From NCBI GenBank assembly GCA_051000755.1, contig JBPCNZ010000142.1, forward strand, positions 1 through 10,164: a stretch of DNA of 10,164 nt. Direction: 5' to 3'. The notes beneath the pieces are model-generated. The model had not been told where the DNA came from. It saw only the letters and a list, made by a program, of their open reading frames with translations, and searched no databases. Origin of the DNA: JALZAH01 sp051000755 (GTDB lineage Bacteria > Actinomycetota > Acidimicrobiia > Acidimicrobiales > Palsa-688). The position numbers and the translations under genes were made by a program. Below are positions 6,052 through 10,164 of this stretch, piece after piece; the stretch's first letter is position 1, and each line of letters opens with the position of its first letter.

Positions 6052-6083
6052 TTGACCTTGACCTTGCGTCAACCTTGGACGAT
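6052..6083 (+). promoter_or_regulatory. Candidate MerR-type promoter/operator of the exporter operon
   Basis: TTGACC (6052-6057) is a good -35 element. GACGAT (6078-6083) is a partial -10 match after a 20-bp spacer, longer than the usual 17. Inside the spacer is the perfect dyad TTGAC-CTTGC-GTCAA (6058-6072). Long spacers with a central dyad are typical of MerR-controlled promoters, where the regulator twists the DNA to realign the two elements. A MerR gene is the third gene of this operon. Transcription from this -10 would begin near the ATG at 6090, giving a leaderless or nearly leaderless mRNA. The dyad is seen; promoter function is inferred. Confidence 0.55.
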
Positions 6084-6089
6084 GGAGCT

Positions 6090-7058
6090 ATGGAAGATCT
6101 GGCCGTCGAGGCCCGAGGCGTTCGCAGGTCGTTCGGGGATCATCTGGTGCTCGACGGCGTCGATCTGGAGGTCGAGGAGGGAACGGTCTTCGCCCTGTTG
6201 GGTCCCAACGGGTCCGGGAAGACGACCTGCGTACGGATCCTCTCCATCTTGCTGGCGGCGGATGCCGGCGTGGTGCGGGTGGCCGGCCACGACGTGGCTC
6301 GCGAACCCGACGCGGTGCGAGACGCGATCGGCGTCACCGGACAGTTCTCCGCGGTGGACAAACTCCTCACCGGCCGAGAGAACCTGCTGTTGATGGCGGA
6401 TCTGGCCCATCTGGGCAGAGCTGCCCGCCGCCGGCGGGCCGCCGAGCTGCTCGAAAGGTTCGATCTTCTCGAAAGGTTCGATCTTCTCGATGCGGCCGAC
6501 AAGGCGGCAGCCACCTACTCCGGTGGGATGCGCCGCCGCCTAGACCTGGCCATGACCCTGGTCGGCCGGCCCCGGATCATCTTCCTCGACGAACCCACAA
6601 CCGGGCTCGACCCCCGCGGCCGCCACGCGGTATGGCACATGGTCCGCAACCTGGTTGCCGACGACGGAGTCACCATCTTGTTGACCACCCAGTATCTCGA
6701 CGAGGCCGACCAGCTCGCCGACCGCCTCGCCGTGTTGGATCACGGAGCCATCGTCGCCGAAGGCACCCCCGAGGAGCTCAAGGACCGTGCCCCTGGCGGC
6801 CACATCCGCCTGCAGTTCTCCGATCCCGCCCACCTCGATTCGGCGGCATGCCTCCTCGGGACCGCTCGGCGTGACGACGAGACGCTCAGCTTGCAGGTCC
6901 TGGGCAATGGCACGGTCCCTGCGGTGAGGGCCCTGCTCGTCGAGCTCGACCGCCACGCCATCGACGTCGAGAGCCTGTCGATCCACACTCCCGACCTGGA
7001 CGACGTCTTCTTCGCGGTCACCGGTCACCCGACGACGGGCGAAGGCGGCCGGCGATGA
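6090..7058 (+). CDS. DrrA-like ABC exporter ATP-binding protein
   Basis: A 322-residue ATPase of the daunorubicin-resistance (DrrA) type, which drives a DrrB-like permease to export drugs, lipids or other hydrophobic compounds. Counting from ATG 6090 (a TTG at 6075 in the same frame is the alternative), it has Walker A GPNGSGKT (38-45), Q-loop Q85, signature YSGGM (143-147), Walker B IIFLDEP (163-169) and D-loop GLDP. TTQYLDEAD carries Gln where many ABC proteins have the switch His, which is common in DrrA relatives. A C-terminal extension of about 90 residues ends in the family motif PDLDDVFFAVTG. Between the Q-loop and the signature, LERFDL occurs twice in tandem, encoded by a perfect 18-bp repeat. 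ATG 6090 is favoured because the promoter dyad lies directly upstream. The stop overlaps the permease start as ATGA, so translation is coupled. Confidence 0.92.
   Translation: MEDLAVEARGVRRSFGDHLVLDGVDLEVEEGTVFALLGPNGSGKTTCVRILSILLAADAGVVRVAGHDVAREPDAVRDAIGVTGQFSAVDKLLTGRENLLLMADLAHLGRAARRRRAAELLERFDLLERFDLLDAADKAAATYSGGMRRRLDLAMTLVGRPRIIFLDEPTTGLDPRGRHAVWHMVRNLVADDGVTILLTTQYLDEADQLADRLAVLDHGAIVAEGTPEELKDRAPGGHIRLQFSDPAHLDSAACLLGTARRDDETLSLQVLGNGTVPAVRALLVELDRHAIDVESLSIHTPDLDDVFFAVTGHPTTGEGGRR
6450..6485 (+). repeat. In-frame 18-bp tandem duplication inside the ABC ATPase gene
   Basis: CTCGAAAGGTTCGATCTT occurs at 6450-6467 and again, identically, at 6468-6485, and a third partial CTCGAT follows. 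It encodes LERFDL-LERFDL-LD. Relatives usually have a single LLERFDL before the DAAD segment, from family knowledge. Complete identity including wobble bases points to a recent slippage event. The reading frame and all ATPase motifs are kept. Confidence 0.9.
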
Positions 7059-7855
7059 CCGCCGCCCACGCCATGGAAGACACCATCACGATGGTGCGCC
7101 GCAAGCTGCGTCACATGCAGCGATACCCGGCCCTCACCCTTATGCTGGTCATGCTGCCCGTCGTGTTCCTGCTGCTGTTCGTGGACGTCTTCGGTACCAC
7201 GCTGGGCAACGGGCTGGGCAGAGTGGCCGGCGGTCGCGGTGCTTATGCCAACTATGTCACCCCGGCCATCATCCTGCTCACGGTGGCCTCGGCCTCGACG
7301 GCAACGGCCATCTCGGTCGCCACCGACATGACCGAAGGCATCATCGACCGGTTCCGCACCATGGCCATCTGGCGGCCTGCGGTGCTCGCCGGCCACGTGC
7401 TGGGCAGCATGATCCAGACTCTGCTGGCGGTCCTCGTCGTCATCGCCGTGGCGGTAGCCGTCGGCTTCCGCCCCGCCGCGGGAGCGCTCGAATGGCTCGC
7501 TGCCGCAGGCGTGTTGGCCATGATCACCCTGGCCCTCACCTGGCTGGCGGTCGCCCTCGGGCTCGTGGCCAAGTGCGTCGAGACCGCCAGCAACACCCCC
7601 ATGTCCCTGATGCTGCTGCCCTTCCTCGGCAGCGGGTTCGTCCCGACCGGCTCCATGCCCTCCGGGTTGCGCCAGTTCGCCACCTATCAGCCCTTCACGT
7701 CCTTCACCGACACCCTGCGTGGTCTCCTCACCGCCGGCTCCATCGGCAATCAGGCGCTGGTGACCGCCGCCTGGTGTGCCGCCATCGCCATCGCTGGCTA
7801 CGTTTGGGCCCTGGCACGGTACAATCGGGGCGCAGCGATGCCAGCAGCGCAGTGA
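7055..7855 (+). CDS. DrrB-like ABC-2 type transporter permease
   Basis: A 266-residue integral membrane permease, partner of the preceding DrrA-like ATPase. About six hydrophobic segments are visible: LMLVMLPVVFLLLFVDVF near 29-46, PAIILLTVASASTATAISVA near 70-89, one near 110-135 (LGSMIQTLLAVLVVIAVAVA), one near 148-175, one near 185-200 (MSLMLLPFLGSGFVP), and one near 232-255. The ABC-2 signature region (LLPFLGSGFVPTGSMPSGLR, then YQPFTSFTDTLRGLL) is typical of DrrB-type exporters. The first residues are polar and cytosolic. The ATG overlaps the stop of the ATPase gene by 4 bp (ATGA). Transported substrate is unknown. Confidence 0.92.
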   Translation: MTAAHAMEDTITMVRRKLRHMQRYPALTLMLVMLPVVFLLLFVDVFGTTLGNGLGRVAGGRGAYANYVTPAIILLTVASASTATAISVATDMTEGIIDRFRTMAIWRPAVLAGHVLGSMIQTLLAVLVVIAVAVAVGFRPAAGALEWLAAAGVLAMITLALTWLAVALGLVAKCVETASNTPMSLMLLPFLGSGFVPTGSMPSGLRQFATYQPFTSFTDTLRGLLTAGSIGNQALVTAAWCAAIAIAGYVWALARYNRGAAMPAAQ

Positions 7856-7896
7856 ACGACCGCACGCCACCGAGGCCGCCACCCGAGGTTGGCGCC

Positions 7897-8649
7897 GTGC
7901 TCACCATCAGCCAGCTCGCCACCCATGTCGGTGTCACGGTCCGGGCCATCCGCCACTACCACCAGAGGGGACTGCTCGCCGAGCCCGTCCGCGACCGGTC
8001 CGGCTACCGCCGCTATGGCACCCAGGCCGTGGCCGACCTCATCCGGATCAAGACCCTCGCTGACGCGGGCGTCCCCCTCGGTCGCATCCGCGAGCTGCTC
8101 GACGCCGACCCGGCTGGTTTCGCGAGCGCCGTCGCCGAGATCGACCAGGCCCTCCAACAGCGGATCGGCGACCTCGAGCAGCTCCGCCACGACCTCGCGG
8201 GGCTGATGGCCGGCGAACGGCTGGTCCTGCCAGCCGAGGTAGCCGAGCTCCTCGACCAAATGCGCTCCTTCGGTGTCAGTGAGCGCACCATGACGCTCGA
8301 ACGCGATGGCTGGACCCTGCTCATGGCCCTCTCCCCCGAGCACGTGCTCGAGTTGGCGGCGGACAAGATCACCGCCCTGGCCGACCCCGGCTTCCGGCGG
8401 TTCTACCTGGCATGGGAGGAGGCCTACGACTGGGACGCCGACGATCCCCGCTTGGTGGACGTGGCCGCCCAGGCCTCGGCCTGGCTGGCAAAGAGACCTG
8501 CCGGCCCGTCGCCACCAAAGGGCGAAGCCGGCATCTCGACGGTCTACGCGTTGCTTTCGGCACAGGTAGCCACGGGGTCGCCTGCGTGGCGGCGCCTCGA
8601 CGAGCTGTGCCGGGCCAACCTCGCCCCTTCCGGCCACGAGTCGGAGTGA
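7897..8649 (+). CDS. MerR-family transcriptional regulator with large C-terminal sensor region
   Basis: Translated from GTG 7897, this is 250 residues. MLTISQLATHVGVTVRAIRH starts the MerR winged-helix DNA-binding domain, followed by YHQRGLL and the wing GYRRYG (36-41), then a helix (about 75-105) likely to form the dimerising coiled coil. The remainder (about 110-245) is a mostly helical region that may sense a ligand; I cannot name it. There is no Cys pattern for metal sensing. GTG 7897 is preceded by GAGG (7885-7888) at good spacing. The alternative GTG 7852 would overlap the permease stop as GTGA but add a low-complexity leader (NDRTPPRPPPEVGA). It is the last gene of the exporter operon, and the dyad at 6058-6072 is its likely target, which implies feedback by induction of the exporter and the regulator together. 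Confidence 0.88.
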   Translation: MLTISQLATHVGVTVRAIRHYHQRGLLAEPVRDRSGYRRYGTQAVADLIRIKTLADAGVPLGRIRELLDADPAGFASAVAEIDQALQQRIGDLEQLRHDLAGLMAGERLVLPAEVAELLDQMRSFGVSERTMTLERDGWTLLMALSPEHVLELAADKITALADPGFRRFYLAWEEAYDWDADDPRLVDVAAQASAWLAKRPAGPSPPKGEAGISTVYALLSAQVATGSPAWRRLDELCRANLAPSGHESE

Positions 8650-8868
8650 ACGACCGGGCTGCCATCACCGGGTGACGCTCAAGGCGCGTCAAGAGAGCGT
8701 GACGTGCAAGTAGGATTTTTGCCCCTTCTGAGTTGCCTTGGTTACCGAAGCTGCCCATGTCCCGACTTACGCAGTTGAGGTGACTGTCTAGGCCGGGTTT
8801 GGGGGCGCTGACCAGGGAGAACGACGCGCGGGGGCCGCTGGCGGCGTGTATCTATGCCCGGAGGCGGT
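8650..8868. other. Intergenic region between the MerR gene and the transposase
   Basis: No gene or RNA is apparent. It contains a weak hairpin terminator (8684-8720). One end of the insertion sequence must lie somewhere here, between the hairpin and the transposase stop. A stretch around 8763-8790 (ACTTACGCAGTTGAGGTGAC) is a possible terminal repeat, but the opposite end is outside the window, so it cannot be confirmed. Confidence 0.5.
8684..8720 (+). terminator. Weak candidate terminator of the exporter operon
   Basis: GCGCGTCA (8684-8691) pairs with TGACGTGC (8700-8707) as an 8-bp stem including one G-T pair, with an 8-nt loop. The only T-run (ATTTTT) comes 8 nt after the stem. It is correctly placed after the MerR stop, but the gap and short stem make it uncertain. 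Confidence 0.35.
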
Positions 8869-10164
8869 TCAGGCGGGGGTGGGCGCGTGTGGTGTGAGCT
8901 CGGCGAATTGCGGTGGTTCGGGGAGCTTGAGAGCGCGCAGGATGGCGGCCTGTTCAGGGAGGGTGGCGGTGCGACGCCGGATGGTGCCGACGGGTCCGGT
9001 GAACGTGCCTTGGTGCATGCGGTCGAGCTGGTGGCGCACGTTGCGCCAGGTGTCGCCGGTGGCGGTCTCGGCGAGGCGGATGAGCAGCAGGGCCAGCCAG
9101 CACAGCAGCACGTGGGCCCGGATGCGGCGTTCGAGATGGTGGTAGACGGGGCGCAGATCCAAGGTGGACTTCATGTCCCGCCAGCCTCGTTCGACCTCGA
9201 GGAGTTGCTTGTAGCCGAGGGCGACGTCCTCGGCGGAGAGGGTGGGGTCGGAGGTGCGCAGCAAGAACTTGCCGTCGAGACGTTCCTCGGCGGCCACCGC
9301 GGTCTTGTCGATGCGCAGCAGACCGCCGGGGGTGGTGCGCAAGAAGCGTTTGAGGCCGGGGTAGCCACGCAGCTCGCCGGCGAGCTCGGCCCTGGCCGTG
9401 TCGGGCAGCTTGTCGGCGCCGGCGATGGCGTCTTTGAGCTGGGCGAGGAGCTGGTCTCGCACGAACTTGTCGCGTTCGGCTTGTTCGGGGTTGTGGCAGA
9501 CGACGAAGCGGTCGCGCATGGTCCCGTCGTCGATGACGACTTCTTTGACCCGCAGGTTGCCCGCAACCGGCCGGTAACGACCTTGGCGTGACAGGGCGGC
9601 CTGGGCTTCTTTGTTGTCGCCGCGGAGTTTCTCGCCGATGATGTAGTGGCCGCCGGCGCGCTGAAGGTAGCGGCGGTTCTCGGCTGAGGAGAACCCCCGG
9701 TCGGCGACCCACACCACCCGGGTGAGCTTCCATGCCTTGAGGTCGTCTTTGACCTGGCGGATCAGGGCTTGGTCGTTGGTGTTGCCGGGCCAGCACCACA
9801 CTCGGATCGGGATGCCTGTGCGAGTCACGGCCATGCCGATCACCACTTGGGGCAGGTCAGGGCGGTGGTCTTTCGAATGGCCGAAGCTGCGGAACCCGAC
9901 GGTCTCGGCCTCGCCGGGGGCGTCGGGGCCCTCGATCTCGAAGTAGGTGGAGGTGGAGGTGGTGTCAAAGAACAACAGGTCGACCTCGAGGTTCAACAGG
10001 TCCGCCACCGACCAGTACACCGCTTCGGCGAGGTCGTCTTCGACCTCCAACAGCCAGTCCATCGACCGGTAGCAGGCGTCCACCTCGACGGCCTCCAGCC
10101 CTGGCAGGGCGACCCGTTCGGCCACCCAGGTGGTGGCAGCCAGCTTCGACAGCGGCTCAAGCGC
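8869..10164 (-). CDS. Transposase, IS1634-like (IS4-type DDE), 5' end outside window
   Basis: The frame is open to the right edge. From GTG 10125 it gives 418 residues, and 13 further in-frame codons (ALEPLSKLAATTW) continue upstream, so the gene is partial and the true start lies beyond 10164. It is a DDE transposase, numbered from the GTG: D54 in LLFFDTTSTSTYFE, D142 in VVWVADRGFSS, and E312 in VERGWRDMKSTLDLRPVYHH. The Y305...E312...K319 spacing follows the IS4-superfamily YREK box, with Leu at the Arg position. DTTSTSTYFE and the YKQLLEVERGWR / RPVYHH blocks suit the IS1634 branch. Typical members run about 500-600 residues, so roughly 100 are missing here. No frameshift or stop is seen in the visible part. 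Confidence 0.9.
   Translation of the reverse strand, partial: ALEPLSKLAATTWVAERVALPGLEAVEVDACYRSMDWLLEVEDDLAEAVYWSVADLLNLEVDLLFFDTTSTSTYFEIEGPDAPGEAETVGFRSFGHSKDHRPDLPQVVIGMAVTRTGIPIRVWCWPGNTNDQALIRQVKDDLKAWKLTRVVWVADRGFSSAENRRYLQRAGGHYIIGEKLRGDNKEAQAALSRQGRYRPVAGNLRVKEVVIDDGTMRDRFVVCHNPEQAERDKFVRDQLLAQLKDAIAGADKLPDTARAELAGELRGYPGLKRFLRTTPGGLLRIDKTAVAAEERLDGKFLLRTSDPTLSAEDVALGYKQLLEVERGWRDMKSTLDLRPVYHHLERRIRAHVLLCWLALLLIRLAETATGDTWRNVRHQLDRMHQGTFTGPVGTIRRRTATLPEQAAILRALKLPEPPQFAELTPHAPTPA

Noticed and set aside
7025..7882. 285-codon open frame on the minus strand
   Set aside because: Antisense to the DrrB permease; the translation is Gly/His/Gln-rich with no domain.
8854..9591. 245-codon open frame on the plus strand
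   Set aside because: Antisense to the transposase, whose DDE motifs are clear. The translation is Gly/Val/Glu-rich with no domain, a GC-rich shadow.
1..10164. CRISPR array or tandem repeat array
   Set aside because: The only clear direct repeat seen is the 18-bp duplication in the ABC gene. No regularly spaced repeats were found.

Overview
The window looks like chromosomal DNA of a high-GC Actinomycetota. The evidence is GC-rich third codon positions, GTG starts, an actinobacterial DrrAB/MerR exporter cassette, a class F-type sortase, an ANTAR remnant and a MobF relaxase remnant. An acidimicrobial or related uncultivated lineage is plausible, but this is inference only.

Layout: (1) 1-2371, plus strand. 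A DUF4331-family surface protein is open at the left edge and carries a C-terminal LPxTG-like sorting signal (APATG). A class F-like sortase follows 10 nt later, so this reads as a substrate/enzyme pair. (2) 2372-3126. A decayed mobile-element end: an ANTAR-domain fragment, a frameshifted and truncated MobF (TrwC-type) relaxase fragment, then an isolated 3' half of a tRNA-Phe (anticodon GAA) followed by a strong rho-independent terminator. The most economical reading is that the tRNA half is an attR scar and the element lies to its left. (3) 3174-4343, plus strand. An ATP-grasp ligase of unknown substrate, tail-to-tail with (4) 4330-5922, minus strand. The latter is a PLP-dependent Cys/Met-metabolism enzyme fused to a NifU/Nfu-type CxxC iron-sulfur scaffold domain, the most unusual gene here. 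(5) 6090-8649, plus strand. A three-gene exporter operon: DrrA-like ATPase (with an in-frame 18-bp tandem duplication), DrrB-like permease, and a MerR-family regulator. It is preceded by a MerR-style promoter with a TTGAC/GTCAA dyad in a 20-bp spacer, and transcription may start at or near the ATG. (6) 8869 to the right edge, minus strand. A transposase of the IS1634 branch of the IS4-like DDE enzymes, 5' end outside the window.

How the genes work together: the sortase probably anchors the DUF4331 protein. The MerR regulator probably controls its own exporter operon. The fused enzyme may couple C-S bond cleavage to Fe-S or persulfide handling on its own NifU-type domain. Relaxase debris, the tRNA scar and the IS mark the region as accessory and repeatedly invaded.
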